Origin: Nautilus pompilius | Taxonomy: Eukaryota; Mollusca; Cephalopoda; Nautilida; Nautilidae | Assembly: GCA_018389105.1 (NCBI GenBank) | Contig: JACATO010001548.1 | Span: forward strand, 1-64,000 | Length of the DNA stretch: 64,000 bases | Direction of reading: 5' to 3' | Shown here: piece after piece, positions 45,494-56,723 of the stretch | How the letters are laid out: each line of letters begins with the position of its first letter | Numbering within the stretch: the first letter of the stretch is position 1 | Translations under genes and position numbers: made by a program | The notes under the pieces: model-generated | The model's input: only the letters and a program-made list of their open reading frames with translations | The model's database searches: none | Told to the model about the DNA's origin: nothing

Positions 45494-48470
45494 AGCCGGA
45501 TATCTGCATAGTTAAACAATAGGCATAATTTACCTGTAATACTGCAATCACGGTAACAATAACTCACCTATCGTGGTAATGCATAGTAAAACATAACACA
45601 CAGTACCGTGATACAGTCTCACCTAAATTAAGTGAAGAACAAACAGTACTGGGTCTAGCGGACGGCTGCTGTCTTCCTCTTGTACAGTCGTCACCTAGGG
45701 CCAGACGCAGGATACCGCAGCGCTGACGTTAGTAGGGGGATGCTCTTCCCTTTTATCCTTCGGCCAGATGAGAGGCTATTCTTCGACGAAAGTATAAAAT
45801 AACTCAATTGGAGGAATAAGTAATATAAGACGTTTTCCACGAGGCATGAAATATCCAAAGACATGCATCGGGAAGCGCAGGGAGGTGACAGACTGCACTG
45901 GTTTCGGACTGCTGCTGGCGTGTGGAAGTGCTGGATCATAAGATGCCGGATTATATGGATTTTATTGTGTAATGCTTAACAACTTAATAACACTCGATAT
46001 ATTAAATCGATTTCTGCAAAAACAACAACAAGAAGAGGAAGCCTCCATCGCCAGATATGCGTAACTATGCCGAGAGCCTTACCTTGCCGCGTTCACGAGG
46101 AAGTCCCAGTCGCAGAGAACTGACCGAATTCGCTATTGCGCAAGAATTTAAATCTTAACCGAATTGGGGGGATAATAAAAAAAAAGGGGGAAGGGCTAAA
46201 TGACAGAGAAAAGAGAGAGAGAGAGAGAGATGGTGGGGGGCATGAATTACGATGGCATCGGATACAAAACATCCGGCTTCGGTCTTTTTAAACTTTCGCT
46301 CGGCTAAACAAATTTCTATTGCCAAAATTAAGGTGCAAATCACGTGACCACGAGAAGGGGAAAATGTGGATCGCAGAGAGTTCTAAATATAAGCCCGGCC
46401 GGGTTTATGAATTAAACGGTGCTGGAGCTTATTTATTTACGTGCGGCCGCCTCGTTGGAACAAAACCGTCTTTATGCCGTCGGTTCACAATGGAAGGAGG
46501 TCTCCAAGCTACGCGGTGCAGCGCAGGTAGAGTTGACGTCAGGGTTGATTGAGGGAAAGGATTTAAATAAATACATAGACCGATAATAAAAAAAAAAACC
46601 ATGTTTGTGCGTACGGGCGACCGGGGGAAAAGGGGGGGAGATATTTTCAGCAGTTGTTCCAAAGGGGGGGAATTGTCTAAGCGCGGGGGGACAATAGAGT
46701 AGGTCAGGTGCGTTAGGCAAGAGCGAGAACGACTGGGACCCGAACCAGAAGAGTGTTGCAAAGGTTGGTTGGTTGGTTGGTTCCAGCCGGCGAGAACGGA
46801 CGTGATGGATCGTTGTTTTGTAAGAAAGAAAAGGGAGGACGGTTAAGGGGACATCCTCGATGGGGCTGTAACCGATTACAAGGGGGAGGATGCGAAGGTT
46901 GTGCGGAAAGATATTTCGGTATAGCTGATAATTATTGCAAGTTTTAAAGTAGTTTTATAGCTGAAGAGATAGGTAAGCCATTAATCTACACCACACGAGA
47001 ACTGTTGCCTCCGGGAGAGACTTGGAATACAATCGTGCTTGTAAACTTTGCGAGGAGGATGTCCATCCATTAAGAAGTGGTTCGTTAGCGACCTGCAATA
47101 CAATTCGCGTTGACAGACAACATATATAAGCCGCACTTTCCCATTAACATGTGTACACACCCACAGTTAATTAGCATCAATCACAGCAGTTAATAAAAAA
47201 ATTTTTAAAAAGCATTGGCAGAAAAACTACAGTAGAAATTCAGATTCCAGACCAGTTCCAACGAGTTTGTTCAATTAAAAATACGTAAACTCACTTACAA
47301 AAAAATCCACTTCAAATTGACGTCATTGCACATCAAAAGCTTCCTAGTTGGGTAATTAGTAATAAGGTGAGGCGAAATACGTGAACTCACCTTCTGTGTT
47401 CTCTGTAAAGGCACATCGCCAATAACCCTCTCTCTCTCTATATATATATCATGAAGATTGCTGTCATCATTTTGATGGTGTATGATCTTAGAATATAAAA
47501 CCAAACGTTAATTACAGAGGTTAAATACTAAGAAACTTTGCATAAACATAATAAACAATATTTTAAATTATTATTATTATTATTAGGCGTAGCTTTAACA
47601 AGCAAAATATTTGACTAACCTGTGGAATCGTTAATATGTTTTTTTTTTAGATTCTTTAAGGAAAAGCCTACGTTTTGTTCAAAATGTTGGAATAATTTAG
47701 AAATGAAGGATTGCTCACGTGTCCCTGTGTGTGTATAACCCGCACCAAGAGTTAAGGTTACAACATAAACTTATTCTACTTGGACATTTCTAACCTTAGA
47801 AGTAGGAAATAAATTGGCAAACAGTGGGTGGCTAAAGGAGTCAGTTGGAATATTAAAGCTCTTTGTTTACAAAGTAAAGGTTGTGGTGGATTTTTAAATT
47901 TTGTCTATTTTCCGTAACCATTTTGCAATTTTTGATTTAAAAAAAATAGGTTAATTAAATAAAAGTATAGATTTCGGAGAAAAGCAGACCTGACTGGTTT
48001 TTAGGCTGGGTGGAACTCCACTGTGCATGCAACGTTCTCGTTTAAGGGAGACAGAGGTGTAATGGATAGTCAGCCAGGTAGGAGGTTAGGGTTCCTTTCA
48101 ATGTCCATTGATGGACTGTGGCAAGTGATGACCGATACGTGGAAGCTTAAAAATTCCTGAAAGCTTTCGTACCAAACAGGAAGGGGGTGTGTGTGATGTA
48201 CTTTTTGTGGGGAGGTCTCTCATTCAGCTTTAATGTTTGTGAAAAACGAGAACTTAGAAAACATTACATCTAATCGATAACTCATAAAATCCACGGAAAA
48301 TTAATGTCTTTGGTTCCGATCTCGATAGACCCTTTAAACGGATGCTTTAACATAAAGGCGGAGTGGGAGAGCTTGTGTGCTCCGTAAAGCGAAGAGCGGA
48401 TCCGAGAGGTGATGATGACAACGGACAGCGGTTTGTTCCGGGTGTTTGTCCCTTTAATTCTGGCCACTCA
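45494..48470. other. Intergenic DNA, nothing recognised
   Basis: It contains a GA run near 46214-46230, several poly-G tracts near 46620-46690 and a four-fold GGTT run near 46764. Open frames on both strands are unrecognised. Confidence 0.45.
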
Positions 48471-48474
48471 GCTT

Positions 48475-48625
48475 CACCGGGTGGCGCCAAATGCCAGGTT
48501 TAGGGATGGGGCCCCGCCGGGAAGGCGGAAGAGAAAGTCGGACTCGAACCCGCGATATTAACTCCACAAACAGAAGCACGCGAGATGTCTGCGCCCCGAT
48601 GGCTTTCTGCTTCTTGGATGCTGCT
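48475..48625 (-). repeat. Possible tRNA-derived SINE fragment
   Basis: On the minus strand GGGTTCGAGTCC fits an RNA polymerase III B box. About 45 bases before it GGGGCGCAGACATCTCGCG is a weak A box. The sequence does not fold convincingly as a tRNA gene, so a SINE head is the better guess. Confidence 0.3.
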
Positions 48626-49259
48626 CGCAGCAGACTACAAGACAACTGACGATGCTGTTTCCGCCTGATTATCCGTTCCGTGTAGAGGGATACCTCCGGT
48701 ACTCTGGTCATTTCCACAGCCGCAGCTCTCCCTGGTGTGACGTCATCTCTTGACCTTCACCCAGTCGCTGCACCCAGATTCTTCAGTGGCAGTAAAAGAA
48801 AGCCATTAATATTGTATTTTTAGAAACTAGGTTTCAGATAAATCTAGTAGGGTTTTGATGTATTTGTGAATGGCGATAAAAGGAAAGTGAAGGTCAGGAT
48901 GAAACGGAGTAAAATATTAAATTAGTCGGAAGTATATCGATAAATAACGGGGATAGTTTTTATATCGATATGTGGAGATCACGTGCAGTTTCTTCTTTGT
49001 GTTTTAAAACGAAGAAAGAAACAAACGAAACGAGAGGGAACAAACAATATGGACACACAGCGGGTAAAGTGGACAGGACGGCCTATTGCAAACGAATGTT
49101 CATATTCGATTCTTCAAGAGCAGTAGATGGCATCACTAGAATACGAATAATCGAAAAAAAGATCTGGAGGTTGGTGTTTGTTTCACTTTGACAAAATGTC
49201 ATTTTGGGAACAGTTTGCTGTAGTCCAGCAAAAGGCATTTATCACTAAAACCTGCAATA
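48626..49259. other. Intergenic DNA, nothing recognised
   Basis: No gene or element is visible. Short frames at 48970-49191 are unrecognised. Confidence 0.45.
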
Positions 49260-49789
49260 CATCTCTCTCTCTCTCTCCATCTCTCCCACTCTCCCTCCCA
49301 TCTCTCTCTCTCTCACTCCATCTCTCTCACTCTCTCACTCCCTCCCTCCCATATCTCCATCTTTCTCTCTCTCTCTCTTTCCTTCTTCCTCCTCACACTG
49401 TGCAATTATATCATCTCTCTCTCTCTTTCCTTATTCCCTATCTTCTTCCTCCTCACTCTGTGCAATTATATCATCAGTCTCTCTCCCTCTCTCTCCTTCT
49501 TCCTCCTCACTCTGTGCAATTATATCATCAGTCTCTCTCCCTCTCTCTTTCCTTCTTTCTCCTCACTCTGTGCAATTATATCATCAGTCTCTCTCCCTCT
49601 CTCTTTCCTTCTTTCTCCTCACTCTGTGCAATTATATCATCTCTCTCTCTCTCTCTTTCCTTCTCCCCTATCTTCTTCCTCCTCATTCTGTGCAATTATA
49701 TCATCAGTCTCTCTCTCTCTCTCCTTCCCTATCTTCTTCCTCCTCACTCCATGCAATTATATCATCAGTCTCTCTCTCTCTCTCTCTAA
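49260..49789. repeat. CT-rich minisatellite with GTGCAATTATATCATC core
   Basis: CT tracts are interrupted by seven copies of a TGCAATTATATCATC core (near 49400, 49460, 49514, 49570, 49627, 49690 and 49753), spaced about 53-63 bp. Each core follows TCCTCACTCTG or a variant. A compound CT and minisatellite array. Confidence 0.93.
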
Positions 49790-50213
49790 AGCACACAGAG
49801 AGAACATTAAGCCAGATTTTTTCTCATTATCACCTGTAAACAGACATCAGATACCGTTTTAATGTATCTTTAAACATATTATTCAGCTTTTTCACTTTCT
49901 TGCTTGTTTGTTTATTATATATTTATGTGGGGAAGAACAGATTACTGATAAGTGAGTATATTTATGAAAACACCTGATCCCAGGTGCATTTCTGCTCTCA
50001 GCCAGAATGCACGGGGGCAGCGTTGTGAAGTCACCGGAACTCGACCGTATACGCGCGCAGTCACCTGGCCACCGAATGAAGTCGATAATGATTTTAAAAA
50101 GGTGGTAAAATGTTTAGTAAAACGGCCCTTTCTTGTCCAATTTAGCGGAATCAACCGGTTGTTGTTTTTGTTTTTGCTCTAATTGTCTAAAGTAATTTAG
50201 ATTTTGTAAAATC

Positions 50214-50291
<78 letters not shown>

Positions 50292-51000
50292 AGATGGAGA
50301 GAGAGAGAGAGACGCACACAGACAGACAGACAGACAAGCAAGACGTTCCAGATAGATTTTTCAATAGTCCAGTAGACAGAGGTATGTGGCTTGATGGGAT
50401 TTCTACTCTACACATCAGAAATCCCGAGCCTGGTGTGCTGAAGTTAATAGGTGTTCCAAATGTCTACCATTGAGATTCACACAGGCCAATATTGCAGCAT
50501 CTGACAAGAAAGACATGGCATTGTTTGTTTGTTTGTTGTTTGTGTTTTTTTTAAGAAATGGCTGTTGGTGGGGGCATTAACAGTTCTCCGTTAGAGATGA
50601 TGGATGGTAGGCAGCTGGCTCTGTGGAAGTTTGGCTCGATCAAACTGCAGGAAGAGACACAAACCCTGGGAAGGATTACTCTTTTCTTGACATGAAGTTG
50701 AGAGTAGCCCAGTACGCATGGCTGTGTTTGTTCTTAGCTCATTCAACTCAAAGCCCGCCTCATCTGACTGCACAGTCATGCTCTGTTTAACAATCACTCG
50801 CAGAAATCAAACCTCAGATCTCCCTTATCCTTCTTCGGTGACTGGAAACACGCAACGTGAGGGCTGTACCATTTCGTTGCACAGTATCTAGTCTGCGAGC
50901 CTTCCACCTTAATGCTGAGAGACAGAATGTCTTTGTATGGTAGTGTACATGCATCATTTTAGGACACTCTGTATAATAAGTATATACATACACCTTTCAG
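49790..51000. other. Intergenic DNA with a GA microsatellite at 50217-50330
   Basis: A GA run with ATGGAGAG and CAGACAGA blocks lies at 50217-50330, similar in make-up to the array at 20374. A frame near 50591-50797 on the minus strand is unrecognised. Confidence 0.6.
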
Positions 51001-51108
51001 AATAATAACATAATGAAAATAGCAAAATTGCTAATGAACATATGATATTATTTCTCCATGAACAACCCGAAACCCAAGCAAAACAACTGGTTTAGCTGAA
51101 ATTTTAAG

Positions 51109-51450
51109 ATGTGCCTTTCAAAAATAATTATCAAAGAGTGTGAAGGTACTCATTCAGCATTTGATAGGAAAAGCTTTGGGAATCAAGAAAAATACCTGAA
51201 GATAACTTCTCTGAGAGATCTGGGAAAATCCTCTGGAGTTCAAGTTCATGACTTGACAGTACAAAGATCTTTGGAACAAAGAAGACCTAAACGATGGATG
51301 GAAATCAAGAAGCCCCTTTTTCGTAAAGAGAATAACGCCAAGCGACTGAAATATTCCAACCAACACCAAAACCAGATTCAAGAACAATGGAACAAAGTTC
51401 TTCGATCAGATGGATGGTGTGAAATTTTGGGATTGAGGAGAAAGTAAGAT
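51109..51450 (+). mobile_element. Tc1-like transposase fragment
   Basis: The frame contains SLRDLGKSSGVQVHDLTVQR, KKPLFRKENNAKRLKYSNQH and QEQWNKVLRSDGW. These follow the order of the helix-turn-helix end and first catalytic region of a Tc1 transposase (normally ending WSDES). It stops there, and no catalytic C-terminal part is visible downstream. A 5' fragment of an old copy. Confidence 0.62.
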
Positions 51451-51931
51451 TTAAGGGAAAGAATTGGAGAGGAGAATAAGGAAACGTGTCTGCAGCCTAC
51501 AGTAAGGATTCTGCTTAGGTTTTGGGTGTATTCTTGGCCAAGAATTCAATAACAGCAGGACGAAATATCAGCACACTCAGATACAAGCCGATCCTTATTC
51601 ACCCTGCTATTCCTTCAGTAATTAAGTGTATTCATATTTCAACATGACAGTGATCTAAAATGTTTACAATGCAAAAATAGAAAATGGAGTGCTACATTTA
51701 TTAGAGTTGCTTCTACAAATATTCTTAAGATAGATTAAGGATCCTGACAGAGTGTGCAATATTTTCTATTCTATTATTGTTATGTTGACAATGAGAATTA
51801 ATTACCACTACAATGATCTACAATAACAGTATTGTAAGGGAAATAACTCTAACAGTAAAAAAATAAGTGCAATAACCCAAATTTACTCATTTCTAATTTT
51901 AAGTTCTTATATAAGGGAAATAACTCTTAAT

Positions 51932-51981
<50 letters not shown>

Positions 51982-52270
51982 CGTGCGGCTCTTTTAAATA
52001 AATATAACCACGGTGAGCTTTTATCTTCGGACATCGTCTTTCAGAATAATATATTTCTTTTTTATAAATTGAATCCATTTGTGAAATATTTAATTATTAT
52101 TTTCACATGACGGGTACATCAGCCACGTCTCAGTTCTCATACAACTTTTCGTGTAAAATCTGTTACGCGTCGTCATCTGAGGCCAACGAGACCCCCTTTC
52201 CGCGAGTTTTCCTCCCTAATTCTGCAAAAGAATTACTTGTAATCTTCTTCTTCTTCGATCACCCATTTTT
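51451..52270. other. Intergenic DNA with AAT microsatellite at 51936-51980
   Basis: AT-rich sequence with one AAT run of about 45 bp. No gene is visible. Confidence 0.6.
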
Positions 52271-52279
52271 CATGAGAGT

Positions 52280-52568
52280 GGGATGCGTTGCACACTGTTG
52301 TTATGCGAACTCTGGTCCAGTGCATCCGTCTTCAGCAGTGGTTTATTCTGCTGACTTTTCCTTGTCATAGGACACTTGCCACCGTCGTGGATATAGTGTG
52401 TCCTCCACCCTTGGTTCCTCTGTCTGGGTGCCTACACAGGCCACGCAGAGACTGGAGCAATGCCAGTAAAGTACCTTGCTCAAGGGTCACAACAATGTGC
52501 CAGCAGCGGGAATTGAACCCAGGACCCTTAGGGTCCTGAAGCCAACACACTCACCACTGAGCCACATC
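52280..52568 (-). repeat. tRNA-derived SINE with conserved central domain
   Basis: On the minus strand it starts near 52568 with TGTGGCTCAGTGGTGAGTG (A box) and has GGGTTCAATTCCC about 45 bases on (B box). Then comes GACCCTTGAGCAAGGTACTT, which resembles the central domain shared by many SINE families of fish and molluscs. The 3' end is not sharp; I place it near 52280. A short ATC/ATG run (about 52568-52610) sits at its head. Confidence 0.72.
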
Positions 52569-52802
52569 GCATCATCATCATCATCGATGATGATGATGAT
52601 GAATGATGAATGATCTTGAAAAATCTGCTTAATGAAATCGAACCTTCTGCTGTCTTAGTGATCGCTCAGATATCTAACATGCAAAGTGGTATGGTCCCAC
52701 TGTAACACTACAGGGTGGTATTGTCCCCCTGTATCACTGCCACTAATTGAAGATTCTCTGCTCGCCGGAGATACTACCTTTGAAGCCTCCACTAATGAAA
52801 TA

Positions 52803-53770
52803 TCAGGTTGTTACAGAAGCTTTGTCGGGTTTTTTTTTTACCGCAACAACGAGACTCCAGATCGATGCTGAACATGAGGTTTATTAACCAGAGTAAGCTC
52901 CCTTACAGTCAGTACACTTCTGCCATCGAGTTGCAAGTGCATTTTTACCATTTTGACAAAAATCTGGATTCCTGGAGTCGATAAACTGTTGGAAGGCAGT
53001 TTCAATCGCTGCTTGGTTGGAGGAGGATTTCATACGGAGGAAGCTGTCGAGGTGTTTAGAAAGATGGTAGCCTGTGGGAGAAAGGTTTGGTGAATAGGAG
53101 GCTGGGTGAGGGAGAACTTCGTACCCCAACGTGTTCAGATTCTGAAGAGTCACCGTGAGGACGATCGTTGTCGTGGAGCGGGATCGGGCCTCTTTGATTC
53201 CCCAATAACGGCCAGCTGTCGTTGGGAGAGTTTCTGATGAACAACGTTTAATTCACGACAACTGTGATGGTTTCGCCAGGTTGCAAGTTGTTGTAGGGGA
53301 TGACACCGGTTGCAGTCCATCAGTCAGTGACCATGACCTCCTTTGGGTGGAGGCTGGGTTTCGGGATGTGGTTAGGCGCCTTGTCTCTGTCGAGCCACTG
53401 CGCTGATCGTCGTAAGAGATCCATTTATGCCAAGCGAAGAGCAGATCTCCGATTTTCTTGCTGTTCATCCAACTCGTGTGCCGCCCACCTGTCGAGCCCT
53501 TTTCACCTGGCCGATTGCGTCGAGCAGCCGCAGTGCTTACGTCGAGCTCTCCATCCAGCGGTTCCCCGCACTGTTCTTCTCGGATCGGCTTTCAGACGGA
53601 CGGTCGTCACCACAGCGGGAACGGACGTCGGCTAGGCTCGCATCTCCTGATCGAGACTTCGCTAACCATCGTGGCGCCGCGCACCCATATCTCCTGAGAC
53701 CCGGCCTGAACTGGTCGAGCAAAACGACACAACCACAAGGACGCAAGAAACGAACCCCGAATGACCATCG
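52803..53770 (-). mobile_element. Second mariner copy, inverted, 5' end lost
   Basis: The 3' end starts TCAGGTTGTTACAGAAGC after TA (52801-52802), as in the copy at 2427. The C-terminal frame at 52884-53153 is almost the same protein as in the first copy. Homology can be followed to about 53770, with an internal deletion near 53690. No left TIR is visible. Confidence 0.87.
52884..53746 (-). pseudogene. Broken mariner transposase, second copy
   Basis: The pieces lie in several frames: WLAKSRSGDASLADVRSR near 53680, WISYDDQRSGS near 53420, PLHDNDRPH near 53180, then TLQNLNTLGYEVLPHP to WQKCTDCKGAYSG. The third catalytic box is SPNLSPTGYH, with both acidic residues lost, as in the first copy. 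The frame also changes at the same place, between the RPH and TLQNLN motifs. Confidence 0.86.
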
Positions 53771-53905
53771 GTTCTTGAAAAGACCATTTTTTTTTTTGTT
53801 TTCATAATAAATTCGTGGCTTCTCGGGATTGAACTACAATGACCTAACGTCAGCCTTATGACAACTGCTGAGCTGAAGAAGTATTTCGGTGTTGGCCAAA
53901 TAATT

Positions 53906-56004
53906 CACTGGTCAACAAGTATTTTTCATCAAGCATATGTCAAGGTGCACTTAGTGTAGTTTTTAATGCTGATTTAAAATATACAATTAGTTTTTTGACG
54001 TCACGTACAGTTTTCAAGATGAGAAAGTTTTTGGTTTTAGCTCATGCATTATATAGAAATTCCAATTAATGACGTGTATGCATGTATTTCATTTACATCA
54101 CGGAAACATACCTTTAAAATAAACTACATTATTCATTGCTGCATAGTTCAGATGCAATATTGCATCATCTTAAATTAACCAATCAAGTTTTGTCTGATGA
54201 AATAGGTATTTCAACATCTCAAATTGTCCAGTCACAATTGGTCTGATGAAATATTTCATCATCTCAAATTCAATATAAGTATAACCGTTTGTATCTATTT
54301 CCCTACTTGTTTTACAGTGTTAACAATGTCAAGACAGTGTAGAAATCCTCCTGATGTGTTTTGTTATGTCTGTGGACAATTTATTGTGAAAGCTCAAAAA
54401 CGTACAATAATATCAGAGATCAATAAGATTTATAAACTATACTTTGACTGTCCTCTTGGAGATCAGGACAAGTTATGGGCACCACATTTTATCTGCTCAG
54501 CTTGCTCAAATGGCTTACGTGACTGGTTCAATAAGAGGAAGAAGTCCATGCCTTTTGCCATTCCAATGATATGGAGGGAGCTGAAAGACCATTTTAATGA
54601 CTTATTTTTGCAAAGTAAATGTCACAGGATTTTGTATGAAGAATAAACACAAAATTGTGTATCCCAATTTGGATTCTGCAATGAGACCTGTGCCTCACAA
54701 TGGAAGTCTGCCAATTCCAGCTCCACCAGATGATGGTACTGAAACATCAGATGATGCTGACTGTCACGATAGTGCTGCTGAGGAAGATTACGCGGTTTAT
54801 TGACTCTTCAAAACAAAGTTTAAAAGCTGTACTTCTCCATAATGGTAATTTGAAGCCCTCCATTCCCATTGCACACTCCATTCATCTTCATGAATCATAT
54901 GAGAATATGGAACTTTTACTTCATGCCATTGCCTATGAAAGATACTCATGGAAAATATGTGGAGATTTAAAAGTCATTGGAATGTTAATGGGAATGCAGT
55001 CAGGTTTCACAAAATACTGTTGTTTCTTGTGTCTATGGGATAGTCGGGCAACTGACAGACATTATTCGGAATCAAACTGGCAGACAAGAACATCATACCA
55101 GCCAGGACTGTCTAGCGTCAAGAATACACCTCTTGTAGATCCATGTAATGTCCTATTGCCTCCGTTGCACATAAAGCTTGGACTGATGAAACAGTTTGTA
55201 AAGACACTAGGGAAGAGAAATGCCAGAGGGTTTGAGTATATTCTAGAAAAGTTTCCCAAAATCACACAGGCGAAGTTGAAAGAGGGTATCTTTGTCGGAC
55301 CCCAAATTAGAGAAGTACTCAAAGATGTCAACTTCAAGACAACACTGGATGAACTGGAACTGCCTGCCTGGAATACTTTCAATTGGATCTGTGAGAATTT
55401 CTTGGGCAACAAGAAGGCAATGGACTACAAGGATGGCATGAAGAATCTTCTGAAATGTTACTCAGCAATGGGTTGTCGCATGTCACTGAAACTTCACTTC
55501 TTGGATTCCCATCTGGATTTCTTCGCAGATAACCTTGGAGCAGTGTCTGATGAACATGGTGAAAGATTTCACCAGGACATTAGTGCTATGGAGAAACGGT
55601 ACCAAGGCTTCTGGAATGACAGTATGCTGCTGGCTGACTACTGCTGGACACTTTACCGTGATCAACCAGATCAGGAACACCGCAGGAAATCCAAATCACA
55701 ATGTTTCTAACTCTGTTGTTCTAACTTTGTCTGACCCATTTTTTGTGTATTCACTCTTTGTAGAATGATAGTGATGGTTTTTAACTCAATAAACTCATTT
55801 ACTTTCTAAAAATAACATGTCCTTATTTATTACGTTAATGATTTCATATATACAAATATGTAAATATTTGCATGTATCTACTGGAAAACTGATTCGTGTT
55901 GCATACAAATAGAGTGAAATTTTGAAATCTGCATGAAAAATTAGTCTAAAAAAGTTGGTTTGCATTCATTATGGGTATAATACATTTAAGTTTGTTGACC
56001 AGTG
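53906..56004 (+). mobile_element. 2.1-kb DNA transposon of an uncharacterised family
   Basis: Both ends are CACTGGTCAACAA, a perfect 13-bp terminal inverted repeat (53906-53918 and the complement at 55992-56004). TAATT is duplicated on each side (53901-53905 and 56005-56009), which indicates a 5-bp target duplication. Inside is one decayed gene with a zinc-finger-like start and a DDE-like core. I do not recognise a named superfamily. The CAC start and 5-bp duplication recall Transib elements, but the protein is not a typical Transib. Confidence 0.88.
54326..55710 (+). pseudogene. Uncharacterised RNase-H-like transposase, frameshifted
   Basis: It likely starts MSRQCRNPPDVFCYVCGQF at 54326, where CYVC and later ICSAC look like zinc-binding cysteines. 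The frame shifts near 54600-54640 and again near 54790, where part of the middle of the gene seems deleted. The last frame runs to 55710. Candidate catalytic residues are D in FIDSSK (54802), D in CGDLKV (54964) and E in DEHGERFH (55552 or 55561). Between them CxxC (55021 and 55030) and HFLDSH (55495-55512) could bind zinc. The family is widespread in animals as uncharacterised proteins, as I recall. Two frameshifts make this copy inactive. Confidence 0.8.
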
Positions 56005-56009
56005 TAATT

Positions 56010-56557
56010 AAAGCTGTTACAATTAAAGTGGCTACACCTTCCAGGAATGGAAATATGGCGAATAATTTTGAAAGAGTATCTCTTTAGCACCAGACAGTAA
56101 GGCTGGGGCGAAGATAAGCTGCAGGCACCCATTGAAAATCGTTAACCTTTGGTCAGCTGTGGATTAGAAGGGCCAACATCACTGGCTCCAGTCGGTGATG
56201 GTTTTCGTATGAATGGTTCAGATGCGCCTGAAAAATATACGTTCGAAAAATGCACCTGTATTGTTACCGAAGGTGCGAAAGCCACGACTGGGAATAAGGC
56301 GGGTATACCTGGTTTTCTGAGACAAAGTAGCATTTCTTGTTCTCTGTTTAATTGTCATTCACCGTGGCGGCTCTGTTGGAAATTCCTCAGCTAATAACGT
56401 GATGACAAAGGCTAAAATTACAGATGGGATACGAGGAGGTGACTGCGCTCAAAGCCATCAACAGCTCGGGCTATTTCTTCGAGAAGTTAAGGTAGCGCGC
56501 AGGGATGTCTCCCCCCCCAAAAGCAGGTATTTAACGGTTAAATTATGGAAAACTTAC
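56010..56557. other. Intergenic DNA, nothing recognised
   Basis: Open frames on both strands at 56142-56394 overlap each other and are unrecognised. I see no repeat. Confidence 0.4.
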
Positions 56558-56723
56558 CAGGTTTCTGTTCTCAGGAAAGGAATTAGCCATATTCCGAGAG
56601 ATGGAGTCAAAGTTGACGCTGCCAAGTTTTGAGGCGGACCTGTCCTCAACATACCCATTCTGACCGACACGAAACAGTTGTTTCCACTCTCCCGGGCTCG
56701 CCAACCCAGCATCTCCGTTAAAG
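56558..56723 (-). CDS. Possible exon of an unknown gene
   Basis: An open stretch of 55 codons between an acceptor (ctgcag) and a strong donor (CTG|GTAAGT) on the minus strand. It contains FNGDAGLASPGEWKQLFRVG and SISRNMANSFPENRNL. The composition looks protein-like, with few rare residues and no low complexity. I recognise no family and found no partner exon with matching phase nearby. It could be one exon of a gene between the DUF885 gene and the receptor, or chance. Confidence 0.35.

Noticed and set aside
48540-48610. tRNA gene
   Set aside because: A B-box match is present, but there is no convincing acceptor stem or anticodon arm. Kept only as a weak SINE candidate.
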